64,000 nt of DNA, taken from JACPVF01 sp964502095 (GTDB lineage Bacteria; Chloroflexota; Anaerolineae; Anaerolineales; Villigracilaceae). The number at the start of each line of letters is the position of its first letter. Positions within the stretch are counted from its first letter, which is position 1. The position numbers and the translations under genes were made by a program. The notes beneath the pieces were generated by a model. The model saw nothing but the letters and a program-made list of their open reading frames with translations. It had not been told where the DNA came from and did no database searches. Location: assembly GCA_964502095.1 (NCBI GenBank), contig CAZCUF010000008.1:102297-166296 (forward strand). Direction: 5' to 3'. Positions 1-8,637 of this stretch are shown piece by piece.

Positions 1-468
1 CGCCTGCAAGCGCGGCAGGACATAACCGCGCCAGCCCATCTCTTCGCCGTTGGTGATGAGTTCCACGAGGAAGTAGGGCAGAATGAAGACGAGCAGGTTT
101 GCCGACTCGCCGAAGATCTGATACGCCATCGCCGCGCTGAAATCGGGCGGAGTTCGAGTCAACGCGGAGTTGAGATAAACCCCCGCGACAATGCAGAAAG
201 GCTCGAGCAGAAGCGCCGCCAGAAACCACTTCCAGCCGACGCGCCAGAGGAAGAAACGCTTGAACAACCTCACCGCTTCATCTCTGCCGAGAGTCAGCCA
301 TGTCATCAGCAGCGAAGCGAAGATGAATCCCCAGCCGAGCGTGATGTAGATCGGGAAGGGAACTTCAAACGGCAGGACGCCCGCATTCGACAGGTCAATT
401 GTCCACGTGTAGAGGAACATCAGGAGGAGACCGATGAACAGTGAATGACGATTGAGGAAGGTTTTCAT
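1..468 (-). CDS. CPBP-family intramembrane metalloprotease, partial
   Basis: The gene is cut by the left window edge, so only the first 156 residues are present. It starts at 468, behind AAAGGAA. The protein is very hydrophobic, with membrane segments near residues 10-24, 40-58, 82-100 and 122-138. The glutamate-rich motif EEMGWRGYVLPR starts at residue 142 and matches the EExxxR signature of the CAAX-protease/bacteriocin-processing (CPBP) family, whose members are membrane-embedded proteases. It overlaps the upstream SRPBCC gene by 4 bases (465-468), so the two are probably co-translated. The substrate is unknown and the later His motifs lie outside the window. Confidence 0.75.
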   Translation of the reverse strand, partial: MKTFLNRHSLFIGLLLMFLYTWTIDLSNAGVLPFEVPFPIYITLGWGFIFASLLMTWLTLGRDEAVRLFKRFFLWRVGWKWFLAALLLEPFCIVAGVYLNSALTRTPPDFSAAMAYQIFGESANLLVFILPYFLVELITNGEEMGWRGYVLPRLQA

Positions 469-1055
469 TGGATGTTTCCTTTTGAATCCAGCGAGCATCC
501 CTTACGTATCGTTGTGCAGCGGATCTGTTCCTGTGAGCGCAGTTCGACAGGCATACCGAGTTTCCGCTCCAGCCCTTCGCGACCCCAGCGCATGATGGTC
601 TCGAAGTTCGCGCGGACGATGTACAGCACAAACGGAAGCGGCAGGTTCATCCACCAGCGACCAGATCGAACGTCCACATCGAAGCGGATCTCCGTCCCGC
701 CATTGACTGAGGTGAACGTCCACTTGCAGATGCCCTCCAGGCCGCCGCTTGCACGCCCTTCAAGCAATCTTTTGCTTTCGAGCCGAATCATCTCAAGATC
801 AAAGACGAGGGTGTACGGAATCCAACTGCGCCATCCCTGGCGCAGCACCGTGCCGACGCCGCTCTCTTCGCCCTGGCGCACCACTTCCACCTTCTGGATG
901 CCGCGCCACCAGTCTGTCCACGCCGAATAGTGAGCTACAATCTCCCAGACTTGCACGACGGTGGCGGGCGTCCACCAAACGGTGTGAAAATCGTAACGGG
1001 TCGTTGATTCCGCTTCATTACTTTTGGATGCAGTCCTGGTAAGCTTTGTTTGCAT
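465..1055 (-). CDS. SRPBCC/START-like ligand-binding domain protein
   Basis: A 196-residue soluble protein starting at 1055 behind AAGGAAAAAATC. The N-terminal half (FHTVWWTPATVVQVWEIVAH, then AWTDWWRG) has the Trp-rich pattern of SRPBCC proteins (polyketide cyclase/START/Bet v1 fold), with the alternating strands of a helix-grip fold through about residue 155. SRPBCC proteins bind hydrophobic ligands in an internal cavity. Nothing here identifies the ligand or shows enzymatic activity. Its 3' end overlaps the CPBP protease gene by 4 bases, suggesting a two-gene unit. The last 30 residues are basic, Cys-containing and unlike the family, so the true functional C-terminus may be shorter. Confidence 0.65.
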   Translation of the reverse strand: MQTKLTRTASKSNEAESTTRYDFHTVWWTPATVVQVWEIVAHYSAWTDWWRGIQKVEVVRQGEESGVGTVLRQGWRSWIPYTLVFDLEMIRLESKRLLEGRASGGLEGICKWTFTSVNGGTEIRFDVDVRSGRWWMNLPLPFVLYIVRANFETIMRWGREGLERKLGMPVELRSQEQIRCTTIRKGCSLDSKGNIQ

Positions 1056-1236
1056 GATTTTTTCCTTTCGTTATGCTCGCATTAAAGCATTTTCCCCATC
1101 TCGCCTGGTCAGAGTTGCCCGTACAAAAAGCCGTACAAAATCCCAGCGCTGCAAAATTCATTTTGCGCCGCTTGGAGGGCAAGATAAATCATGCCATTGG
1201 GGGAACGCATAAAATCTTCACGGTTGCCGTATTTTT

Positions 1237-1287
1237 GCAGTAATACTGGAATTATTACTGCGATAATCTTCTATTCGTGGATTATCG
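1237..1287 (+). promoter_or_regulatory. Twin palindromes in the abiE promoter, probable antitoxin operator
   Basis: Two inverted repeats abut. GCAGTAATA (1237-1245) pairs with TATTACTGC (1253-1261), and CGATAATC (1261-1268) pairs with GATTATCG (1280-1287). A -10-like TAAAAT follows at 1291-1296, only 8 bases before the abiEi ATG at 1305, and there is no Shine-Dalgarno sequence, so the mRNA may be leaderless. AbiEi antitoxins are known to autoregulate by binding inverted repeats in their promoter. That these are the sites is inferred from position. Confidence 0.6.
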
Positions 1288-1304
1288 TAGTAAAATATAC
1301 ACCA

Positions 1305-2153
1305 ATGACACAACTAACTCCAACCACTTCCCAACCCCAGGGGCTCAAACTGCTCCAAGCCGCAGCGGAACGTTATGGTCCGCTATTCACGCTGGAAGAG
1401 ATTCAAAGTATCGCTCAGGAGCAGGGAAGAAACCGCCGCCAGGTCGCGAACGCGGTCAGCGCGCTGGCGCGCGCGGGCTGGCTGGAGATTTTGAAGCGCG
1501 GCGTGTACCTGGTCAAGAGTCCGTTGTTTGCGGGCGAGATTCATCCGTTCGCGATCGCGGCATCACTTGTGTCGCCCTCCGCCGTCAGTCACTGGTCGGC
1601 GCTGGCGCATCATGGATTTACCGCGCAGTTGCCGCGCATGGTGCAGGTTTCGACGCCCTCGAAGGTGGTCACGCCCGAAATGCGGCAGGGACAGGCCTAT
1701 CGTCCGCGCGGACGCGCAACGTGGAAGGCGGGAGGCGTGGAAGTGGAATTCATCCACGTCACGCGCGAACGCTTCTTCGGACATCAGATGATATGGGTGA
1801 ATCGCTGGCGGCAATCCGCAGTCACCGATCCCGAACGAACCGCGCTCGATCTCATCGCCCGCGCCGACCTGTTTGGCGGAATGAGCGCCGCGCTCGAACT
1901 GCTTGAAGGCGCGTTGCCGCAAATCCGCGCCGAGCGATTGGTGGAGTACGCGCTTCGCTATCACGAAGGCTCGACGGTCAAGCGCCTGGGATGGGCACTG
2001 GAACAATTCGGCGTTCCGCCAGAAAAGGTGGAACCGTTGCGCGCCCTGACCGTCAAAACGTATTATCGTCTCGATCCGCAAGGCGGGGCGGTGGGACAAT
2101 CCAACGCGCGCTGGCGCGTCGTCGAAAATTTGAAGGGCGGCTCGAATGGCTGA
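1305..2153 (+). CDS. abiEi: AbiEi-family type IV antitoxin / transcriptional repressor
   Basis: A 282-residue protein. The start at 1305 (MTQLTP) was preferred over upstream in-frame codons because it follows the -10 element directly. Residues 10-70 form a winged HTH (TLEEIQSIAQEQGRNRRQVA, then a wing ending KRGVYLV). The rest matches the AbiEi C-terminal domain (SAVSHWSALAHHGFT, TDPERTALDLI). In this family the protein represses its own operon and neutralises the AbiEii nucleotidyltransferase without stable complex formation. It overlaps abiEii by 8 bases, the usual coupling. Abortive-infection (phage defence) function is inferred from family. Confidence 0.9.
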   Translation: MTQLTPTTSQPQGLKLLQAAAERYGPLFTLEEIQSIAQEQGRNRRQVANAVSALARAGWLEILKRGVYLVKSPLFAGEIHPFAIAASLVSPSAVSHWSALAHHGFTAQLPRMVQVSTPSKVVTPEMRQGQAYRPRGRATWKAGGVEVEFIHVTRERFFGHQMIWVNRWRQSAVTDPERTALDLIARADLFGGMSAALELLEGALPQIRAERLVEYALRYHEGSTVKRLGWALEQFGVPPEKVEPLRALTVKTYYRLDPQGGAVGQSNARWRVVENLKGGSNG

Positions 2154-3003
2154 CGTGACAGGGATGCTTGCCAAACGCGCGCGCAAAACGGGAACGCGTC
2201 TCGATATTCTCGAAAAGGATTACGCGCTCAGTTACCTGCTGGCGGCAATGACCGCCTCCCCCGAGCTCGGGAATCGTTTGGTATTGAAGGGCGGCACGGC
2301 GTTACGGAAATTTTATTATCCCGATTACCGATTCTCTGAAGACCTTGATTTCTCGACTCGTCCGCCTGGGATGATTCCCGAAATCGAATCAAAAATGAAT
2401 GCCGCGATCCAGGACATGAACGAACGGCTCGATGAGCGAGGTCCCTTTCACGCTCAAGTGGAGCCGCTTTTGTTGCGCGAACCCCATCCGCTCGATCAGT
2501 CGGCGTTTCTGGTGCGCGTTCAATTTCCCGCGCATCGCCAGGCGTTGTGCCGACTCAAAGTGGAGATCACGATAGACGAACCGATCCTGCTGCCGCCCGC
2601 GACCCGCCCGTTGATTCACGACTACGAGGAAACGCTTACGGTCAACGCGTCAATCTATGCGTTGGAGGAAATCGTCGCCGAGAAATTGCGCGCGCTTTTG
2701 CAAAGCCGCTCGCGGTTGAAATCGCGCGGCTGGGGCGCGAGCCGCGTGTGCCGCGATTACTATGATCTCTGGTCAATCCTCCGCCGCGAAACGATGATCG
2801 ATTCGATTCCCGAACTGGTCAGGCGCAAGTGTGAAATTCGAAATCTCAATTTCAACGATCCTTCCGAGTTTCTTGCCGCGCCGCTTCGCGAGATTGCGCG
2901 AACCGAGTGGAAAGCGCAAATCCTTCCCTTCGTTCCTGATTCCCCCGCGCCCGAAACGATCCTTTCAGAGTTGGAAAATTTGATCGGACGGTTATGGAAT
3001 TAA
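2146..3003 (+). CDS. abiEii: AbiEii-family nucleotidyltransferase toxin
   Basis: A 285-residue protein. It contains the family signature: KGGTAL at residues 48-53, then SEDLDFS at 64-70. The latter supplies the DxD acidic pair (D66, D68) of the nucleotidyltransferase fold. A later conserved stretch (ALEEIVAEKLRALLQ, CRDYYDLWSI) is also typical of AbiEii/AbiGii toxins, which modify tRNA or other RNA acceptors and halt growth. Both catalytic acidic residues are present, so the toxin appears intact. Its ATG lies 8 bases inside the end of abiEi, so antitoxin and toxin are co-translated. Confidence 0.9.
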   Translation: MADVTGMLAKRARKTGTRLDILEKDYALSYLLAAMTASPELGNRLVLKGGTALRKFYYPDYRFSEDLDFSTRPPGMIPEIESKMNAAIQDMNERLDERGPFHAQVEPLLLREPHPLDQSAFLVRVQFPAHRQALCRLKVEITIDEPILLPPATRPLIHDYEETLTVNASIYALEEIVAEKLRALLQSRSRLKSRGWGASRVCRDYYDLWSILRRETMIDSIPELVRRKCEIRNLNFNDPSEFLAAPLREIARTEWKAQILPFVPDSPAPETILSELENLIGRLWN

Positions 3004-3094
3004 TGCGTGCCGCACACCTGCCTGATTTGCCAAGCAAATCACGGGCGGCGCCAGGGAAATTTATTTTGCGGGAAAAATAAACTAAAATATCCTC

Positions 3095-5626
3095 ATGCCC
3101 GCCGACCTGCCCTTCGGTCTCTGGCTGAAGAAACGCCGCAAAGCGCTCGACCTCACGCAGAGCGCGCTGGCAGACCGCGTCGGATGCTCGCTCGCCACCA
3201 TCGAAAAAATCGAATCGGAAGAACGCCGCCCCTCGACGCAGATCGCCGAATTGCTGGCAGACGCGCTGGAGATTCCGACGAACGAGCGCGAAACTTTTTT
3301 GCGGATCGCCCGCCGCCTCAAATCCGACGTTGGGCTGGCTTCTGTTTCCCCGATCGTTTCCCCACCTGTAAAAACGAACGTCTCCATCCCGCCCACGCCG
3401 TTGATCGGACGCGAATCCGAACTCGACGGAATCCGTCACCTGCTGGCAAATCCCGAATGCCGCCTCGTCAGCCTCACTGGTCAGGGCGGAATCGGGAAGA
3501 CGCGGCTTGGGATCGAGTTTGCGATCCGTCAACGCGATTCATTCCCAGGCGGAGTCTATTACGTCGCGCTCGCTTCCATCAACTCACCCGACCTGATCGT
3601 CCCCGCGATTGCAGACGCGTTCTCCTTTTCGTTTTCAGGACCGCTCGACCCAAAGGAACAATTATTCAATCACCTCGCGCGGACGGTGAATGACCCCGCG
3701 CTGCTGGCGTTGGACAATCTCGAACACCTGCTGGGGGAGTCATCCTTTGCGACAGATCTAATCGCCGCGATCCTCCAACGATTCCCGTTGATCAAAATTC
3801 TTTGCACCTCGCGCGAACGGCTCAACCTGCAAGGCGAGTGGATGTTCGATCTGCGCGGCTTGCCCGTGCCGCCGCTGGAACACCTCGACCAAATGGAAGA
3901 GTACAGCGCGCCCGCGTTGTTCGTCAACTCGGCGCGGCGCGTCAACCCCAAATTCCAATTGACCGACGCTGACAAGCCCGCGCTCTTCCGCATCTGTCAA
4001 CTATTGGAGGGGATTCCGCTCGCGCTTGAACTCGCCGCGGCATGGATGGGCATGCTCACCTGCGCGGAGATCGCCCGCGAGATCGAATCGAACATGGATT
4101 TTCTCGCTACGTCCATGCGCAACATCCCTGAACGGCATCGCTCATTGCGAGCATCCTTCGACCATTCATGGCGGCTCATCTCCGACGCGGAGCGCGACAC
4201 GCTCAGCCGACTCTCCATCTTTCACGGCGGCTTCGACCGAACTGCGGCGGAAAAGGTCGCAGGGGCGGATCTGCCTCAGTTGTCGTCGCTCGTCTCAAAG
4301 TCGCTGGTGAAGCGGGATGAGTCGGGACGATACAGCCTGCACGAAGTGATTCGTCAATATGCCTACTCTCATCTCGAAAAAGACGAGCCGTGCTGTCATC
4401 AAACTTGCGACCGTCACAGCGATTTCTATTTAAACTTCGCCGCCGACTATGAATCGAAATTGAAGAGCGCGTTGCAACAGACCGCCGTGCGCGAGATGAC
4501 CGCCGAATTGGACAACATCCGTGCCGCCTGGGATTGGGGGATCAAAAATAAAAAATTTGAATCGCTTGGCAAGTCTGTCCGCGCCTTCGGCTGGTATTAC
4601 GAAGTCTCAGGCATGATCCGCGACGGCATCGCGCAGCTTGAACTGCTCGCGCTTGCGCTGAACGAACAGGAGCGCGACGCGCAGGCGAACAAGACTCTCG
4701 GCGCGTGTCTTACGCATCAGGGCTTGCTGTATTTCCGCAGCGGACAATTCGCCCGCGCGCAGGAACATTACGACCAGGGCATTTCTGTTCTTCGTTCGGT
4801 GGACGCGCAATCTCTTCTTGCCGACGCGCTCATTTTTAGCGGCACGCTCAAACATCTCAACGGAGATTATCTCGAAGCCAAAGATCAGATCGCCGAAGGT
4901 CTCACGTATGCCCGCGCAATGAAAGATGATTGGTTCACCGCCTACGGCATTTACAACCTCGGTCACGTGGACAGTTTGATGGGCGACTGCCAGAACGGCT
5001 ACGATCAAATGATCGAAGGTCTCGCGCTCTTTCGCAAGGTCGGCGACCCGCATTCCATTTCGCTCGGCTTGAACTTTCTCGTGGACACGCAGATCGCGCT
5101 CAAAAAATATGAAGAAGCGAAAGACTCCATGCGCGAGAGCATCGCCCTGTGCGAGCAGACTCAAAACCGCTGGGGCAAAGGCACGGCGCATCGTTATCTC
5201 GGTCTCGCCATGCTTGCCGACGGTCAATACGACGACGCCCGCGAATGCTTCCACAAGAGTCTTGAAGTCTTCGGCGAATATTTCGAAGGCTGGGACATTG
5301 CCATCACCCTCGCCTACCTCGCCGACGCGACCCTGCTCTCAGGCGATGAAGCCGAAGCGAAAACAATTTACCTGGACTCACTGCGACACGCGCGCCGAAT
5401 CAACTCCGCCCCGCTGATGTTGATGAACCTCGCGGGACTCGCCCAACTCGAATCCCGCCTCTCTCCCGACCGTACGGCTGGGTGGCTGACCCTCATCCTC
5501 TCCCACCCCGCAACGACTCAAGAGACCCGTCAACGCGCGGAGGAGTTATACGCGGAACAAGAACACATTCAAGCAAACGCGCCGTGTCAATCGTTGGAAG
5601 AAGTGGTGGATGCGATCTTGAAGTGA
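3095..5626 (+). CDS. XRE-HTH / NB-ARC (STAND) / TPR signalling protein
   Basis: An 843-residue multidomain protein. Residues 8-60 form an XRE-type HTH (LTQSALADRVGCSLATIEKI). Residues 100-350 are a STAND/NB-ARC ATPase module with Walker A GQGGIGKT at 129-136, a Walker-B-like LLALDNLEHLL near 201-211 and the TSRERL sensor motif. A winged-helix-like region follows, and from about 450 to 820 there are TPR-type helical repeats. Such proteins couple ligand or partner sensing through TPRs to nucleotide-dependent oligomerisation and are common regulators in Chloroflexota. The lone position after abiE could mean defence or ordinary regulation; the sequence does not decide. Confidence 0.85.
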   Translation: MPADLPFGLWLKKRRKALDLTQSALADRVGCSLATIEKIESEERRPSTQIAELLADALEIPTNERETFLRIARRLKSDVGLASVSPIVSPPVKTNVSIPPTPLIGRESELDGIRHLLANPECRLVSLTGQGGIGKTRLGIEFAIRQRDSFPGGVYYVALASINSPDLIVPAIADAFSFSFSGPLDPKEQLFNHLARTVNDPALLALDNLEHLLGESSFATDLIAAILQRFPLIKILCTSRERLNLQGEWMFDLRGLPVPPLEHLDQMEEYSAPALFVNSARRVNPKFQLTDADKPALFRICQLLEGIPLALELAAAWMGMLTCAEIAREIESNMDFLATSMRNIPERHRSLRASFDHSWRLISDAERDTLSRLSIFHGGFDRTAAEKVAGADLPQLSSLVSKSLVKRDESGRYSLHEVIRQYAYSHLEKDEPCCHQTCDRHSDFYLNFAADYESKLKSALQQTAVREMTAELDNIRAAWDWGIKNKKFESLGKSVRAFGWYYEVSGMIRDGIAQLELLALALNEQERDAQANKTLGACLTHQGLLYFRSGQFARAQEHYDQGISVLRSVDAQSLLADALIFSGTLKHLNGDYLEAKDQIAEGLTYARAMKDDWFTAYGIYNLGHVDSLMGDCQNGYDQMIEGLALFRKVGDPHSISLGLNFLVDTQIALKKYEEAKDSMRESIALCEQTQNRWGKGTAHRYLGLAMLADGQYDDARECFHKSLEVFGEYFEGWDIAITLAYLADATLLSGDEAEAKTIYLDSLRHARRINSAPLMLMNLAGLAQLESRLSPDRTAGWLTLILSHPATTQETRQRAEELYAEQEHIQANAPCQSLEEVVDAILK

Positions 5627-5665
5627 TTGCGCAAGAAAAATTTCCCCAAAAAAGTTAAAGATCAG

Positions 5666-5732
5666 AGGTTGATGCGTACGATCGCGAATCTGGCGGGGAG
5701 CGAAGAGATCCAATCCGCGCATTTGGCGGCGC
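5666..5732 (+). pseudogene. Short remnant resembling the C-terminus of a ComM/YifB Mg-chelatase-like ATPase
   Basis: The frame reads RTIANLAGSEEIQSAHLAA, resembling the C-terminal helix of ComM-family ATPases (RTIADL..S..I...HLAEA). No other part of the gene is present, and the reading continues into unrelated sequence. Around it, 5627-6005 holds no other gene I can support. The stretch 5890-6000 consists of low-complexity words such as ATCCGTG and AATCTGTG of the repetitive intergenic type seen elsewhere in the window. Confidence 0.4.
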
Positions 5733-6005
5733 TTCCAGTGTGCTTCGCGAAGGCGCTGCACACCATCGTGAAGCATCCTCGAAGCGGAGCAGGAGGGCAA
5801 ATGTAACGGCAACAAGTTAGTGGTCTGACCCATGCCTGCCCCTCAAGGCGGAAAAGATGCGAAAGTAGTAGAACAAATTCCTGTCTTTTTATACACGAAT
5901 GGCACAAATTTCACAGATTCTCACGGAAATTCTTAAGAAAAAAATCCGTGTTCAACCGTGTTATCCATGTAATCTGTGTACAGAATCGTTTATCCATTAT
6001 TCACG

Positions 6006-6686
6006 TTACAAACCGCCCTCCAACAAATGCGACAAGCCTTCGCGGTCGGTCAGCACAAACTCGGTGCGAGTCACTTCGATCAACTTCTTGTCCGAGAAGC
6101 CGTATAAGGCGCGACAGACCATTTCACGCGTCGAGCCGACGCGGGCAGCCATTTCATCCAAAGTCAGGCTGCGCGAGATGGAAGAGTCGCCTTCCCGCTC
6201 AAAGCGGTCAAGCAGCAGGCGGGCGAGACGTCCTGCCACGGGCTGGAAGGCCAGGCTCTCCAGAATTTCGCTGGCACGCTGCATCCGCTCAGCCATCAGG
6301 CGGCTGAGTTCCCATGAGGCGCGTCCGTTGCGTAGCAAGATCGGTAAGATGGCATCGCGCCGCCAGAGATAGAGACGGCTGTCTTCGTGCGCTTCCAACG
6401 AGACGGGCATGGGCGCTTCTTCGCGAAAGAACGCCAGCCCCCAGAAAACTTCCCCTCGCCCGAAGCGCCCCACGTGCAGACTGCGTCCTTCGATTGATTC
6501 TTTCACGGCCTCAATCGCCCCGTCTGCTACCAACAGCAGGTACGGCCAAATGTCGCCGAACCAGACCGTTTTCTCACCTTTTTGATAACGCCACAAAGAG
6601 GCGGCCTGTTCCACCTGAGCCAGATCCGCCGGGGCGACGACGCGGAAGATGGGATTCTCTGCCAGTAAAGTGAGTAGTTCATTCAT
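6006..6686 (-). CDS. Crp/Fnr-family transcriptional regulator A
   Basis: A 226-residue protein with an N-terminal cyclic-nucleotide-binding-type beta-barrel (about 10-125) and a C-terminal Crp HTH (about 145-215; LTLDEMAARVGSTREMVCRA is the recognition-helix region). There is no cysteine cluster for an FNR Fe-S centre, so a DNR/NNR-like or heme/ligand-sensing type is more plausible than true FNR. It overlaps regulator B by 4 bases and is transcribed with it, away from the membrane-protein genes. The paired paralogues suggest sub-functionalised sensing of respiratory state; no ligand can be named. Confidence 0.88.
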   Translation of the reverse strand: MNELLTLLAENPIFRVVAPADLAQVEQAASLWRYQKGEKTVWFGDIWPYLLLVADGAIEAVKESIEGRSLHVGRFGRGEVFWGLAFFREEAPMPVSLEAHEDSRLYLWRRDAILPILLRNGRASWELSRLMAERMQRASEILESLAFQPVAGRLARLLLDRFEREGDSSISRSLTLDEMAARVGSTREMVCRALYGFSDKKLIEVTRTEFVLTDREGLSHLLEGGL

Positions 6687-7363
6687 GGCTCTGAGCCTCC
6701 TGCCAAACCTTCCAAACCGCCGCGATCCAGAAAAGCAACCTCGACGCGGTTGACGCGGATCAAACCCTCAGCGGCGAAGCGGTGCAAAGTTCGGCTGACC
6801 AGTTCGCGGGTCGTTCCGACCGTGTCCGCCATCTGATCGAGAGTCAGGTTGCGCGGCGCGGGCTGTCCATCCACGGAGTCGTAATGCGTCAACAGCAGGC
6901 GGGCGAGTCGTCCCGCCACAGGATGGAAGGCAAAGCCATAGACCACTTCGCGCACGTGGCGCATGTACTGGATCAGGATTGTGGACACATCCCAGGCGGC
7001 TTGCGCGTTGCGCTGGACAACGGGGAGGATCGCCTCGCGTTCCCACAGGTAAAGCGTCGCTTCTTCGCGGACCTCGAGCGAGGCCGGCATGGCGAGGCTG
7101 TCCACCACTGAGTGTCCCCAAACCACCTCGCACGGACGCAACGCGAACACCACCTGACGGCGGCCTTCAGGCGAGAGCATGGCCCACTCCAGCCGTCCCG
7201 AGGCGATGAAAGCGACGTACGGCCACACTTCGCCCTGCCAGCAGACGTATTCATCTTTGCTGTATTTCTTCTCCGTTGCGCGTGCGGTCAGGTCGGCGCG
7301 TTCGCGTTCGGTCAGTTTGGAAAAAACAGGCGCGTTGGAAAGGCAATCGAGAACATCCTGCAT
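6683..7363 (-). CDS. Crp/Fnr-family transcriptional regulator B
   Basis: A 226-residue paralogue of regulator A with the same architecture: sensor barrel about 10-125, long dimerisation helix (RNAQAAWDVSTILIQYMRHV) and HTH with LTLDQMADTVGTTRELVSRT. The HTH identity to A and C is high, so all three may read similar operators. It is divergent from the membrane protein gene at 7560, with a 196-base shared upstream region containing a TGTGA-N6-TCACA-like box at 7483-7498. It lacks the N-terminal cysteines of FNR. Ligand unknown. Confidence 0.88.
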   Translation of the reverse strand: MQDVLDCLSNAPVFSKLTERERADLTARATEKKYSKDEYVCWQGEVWPYVAFIASGRLEWAMLSPEGRRQVVFALRPCEVVWGHSVVDSLAMPASLEVREEATLYLWEREAILPVVQRNAQAAWDVSTILIQYMRHVREVVYGFAFHPVAGRLARLLLTHYDSVDGQPAPRNLTLDQMADTVGTTRELVSRTLHRFAAEGLIRVNRVEVAFLDRGGLEGLAGGSEP

Positions 7364-7398
7364 GAGCGGTCTCCGGGTGAGCTGCCCTTACCCTGTCT

Positions 7399-7417
7399 CC
7401 TCTCCCGGTGGGAGAGG
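7399..7417. repeat. C-rich/G-rich palindrome (CCTCTCCC / GGGAGAGG)
   Basis: CCTCTCCC and GGGAGAGG flank a 3-base loop and are followed by a G-rich tail (ATAGGGGCGAGGG). The same element type occurs inside argH (37101-37123) and cas4 (55704-55726). Confidence 0.7.
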
Positions 7418-7482
7418 GATATAGGGGCGAGGGAAAAGGATTGCTCAGAATTTATAAAAGTGCAAAGACAAAACGGCGTCCT

Positions 7483-7498
7483 TGTGATATTTTTCTCA
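7483..7498 (+). promoter_or_regulatory. Crp/Fnr-like operator box
   Basis: TGTGA-TATTTT-TCTCA matches the TGTGA-N6-TCACA pattern at 9 of 10 half-site positions. It lies 61 bases upstream of the membrane-protein ATG at 7560 and in the shared region with regulator B. The TGTGATATTTT core recurs at 10448 and 14725. Confidence 0.55.
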
Positions 7499-7559
7499 TA
7501 GGGAATATCCCCTGCTTTGGCAGGCTTATCTCATTATATCAACTTCAAGGAGATGCAAA

Positions 7560-8564
7560 ATGAAGGACGAAACTACGAAAACGGGACGACTGGTCATGAC
7601 TATCGTAGCGGTCATCGGCGGTTTGTACCTAATGCTTTTGGCTCCAACTCAGGTTATGCAAACGCTGAAGATCGCGCTTGACCAGGTGCTGCTACGCCTC
7701 GTTCCGCACGACGCGGACTTCTACCCCGCGGTGCCGATCCTCTCGGCAACATTTTCGATCTGGATGATCGCCTTCGTGCTGGCAGGCGCCATGCTGCTGG
7801 TACTTTCGAAGAAGATCTACGAAGGCATGAAGTGGGCGCGTGCGGTCGCGCTGGGCTTGTTCGCCATCCCGTCTGTGGCGGGGATGACCATGATGATCCC
7901 GTGGTTTGTGCTGGTGCTGGCCGAGTACCCGGAAAAAGGCGTCCCGGCACACACTATCTCAGGCATGCCGCCGGTCATGCCGATCCTGTTCGTGAACCTG
8001 CTGTTCTACTTCATCATCCTATTGGCGGATACCGACACGCTCAAGAACAAAGTTTTGAGATTCATCCCCTTCACTGCGCTGGGTGTCGTCTCGGGCATGG
8101 TCTTCATGAACGGACAGCACGGCGTGCGCTACTTCATCCACATTCCGGGCATGTTCACCACAGACGCCAATGGTTTGATCACTGCCAACCCCAACCCGCC
8201 TCCGTTCACTTCCGCGCTGGCGCACGCCATCACCAATCTCGATCATCTGGATTGGCAGACATTCGCGATGACTTCAGAGAAGGCCGTTTACAGTCCGCAG
8301 ACACTGGCGCTGCTACTGGGCGGCTTCCTGCTTTACATCGCGTCCGCGCTGTTGATCGTCTCCATTCCGTTGATGGCAATGAAGAATAAGGCGGGCTGGT
8401 ACATCGCCACCACCGCCGTGCTGGCGACCGTCATTGTTAGTTTCCAAGGCTTCATCGTACGCCATTCCACCGAGTGGCTGCAGGGCGGGATGCTCTCGGC
8501 AGTGCTGCTGGCAATCCTGCTCATCCCCGCCTTCAAGCAATTCCTCATCGAAAAAGGCGATTAG
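7560..8564 (+). CDS. Uncharacterised multi-pass membrane protein (family 1)
   Basis: A 334-residue protein starting at 7560, behind AAGGAG. Hydrophobicity suggests seven or eight membrane helices, for example near residues 11-28, 60-85, 97-125, 136-158, 168-185, 245-270 and 285-305. I do not recognise a family. It resembles the proteins at 9501 and 10488: all start with a hydrophobic segment, contain a (K/R)xIYxGxxW or YRGExW cytoplasmic motif after helix 2, and carry an NG.H-type motif in the middle (here MNGQHGVR). The His residues could bind heme or metal, but this is only inference. It sits between Crp/Fnr genes and has a Crp-like box upstream. Confidence 0.75.
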   Translation: MKDETTKTGRLVMTIVAVIGGLYLMLLAPTQVMQTLKIALDQVLLRLVPHDADFYPAVPILSATFSIWMIAFVLAGAMLLVLSKKIYEGMKWARAVALGLFAIPSVAGMTMMIPWFVLVLAEYPEKGVPAHTISGMPPVMPILFVNLLFYFIILLADTDTLKNKVLRFIPFTALGVVSGMVFMNGQHGVRYFIHIPGMFTTDANGLITANPNPPPFTSALAHAITNLDHLDWQTFAMTSEKAVYSPQTLALLLGGFLLYIASALLIVSIPLMAMKNKAGWYIATTAVLATVIVSFQGFIVRHSTEWLQGGMLSAVLLAILLIPAFKQFLIEKGD

Positions 8565-8591
8565 AGCGAACAATCAATCACATTTTCCTTT

Positions 8592-8629
8592 GCGAAATGG
8601 GGTCGGATTACCGGCTCCATTTCGCTTTT
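8592..8629. terminator. Intrinsic terminator between convergent genes
   Basis: GCGAAATGG (8592-8600) pairs with CCATTTCGC (8617-8625), followed by TTTTA. It lies between the membrane protein gene ending at 8564 and regulator C ending at 8638. Confidence 0.7.
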
Positions 8630-8637
8630 AGCGAGGT

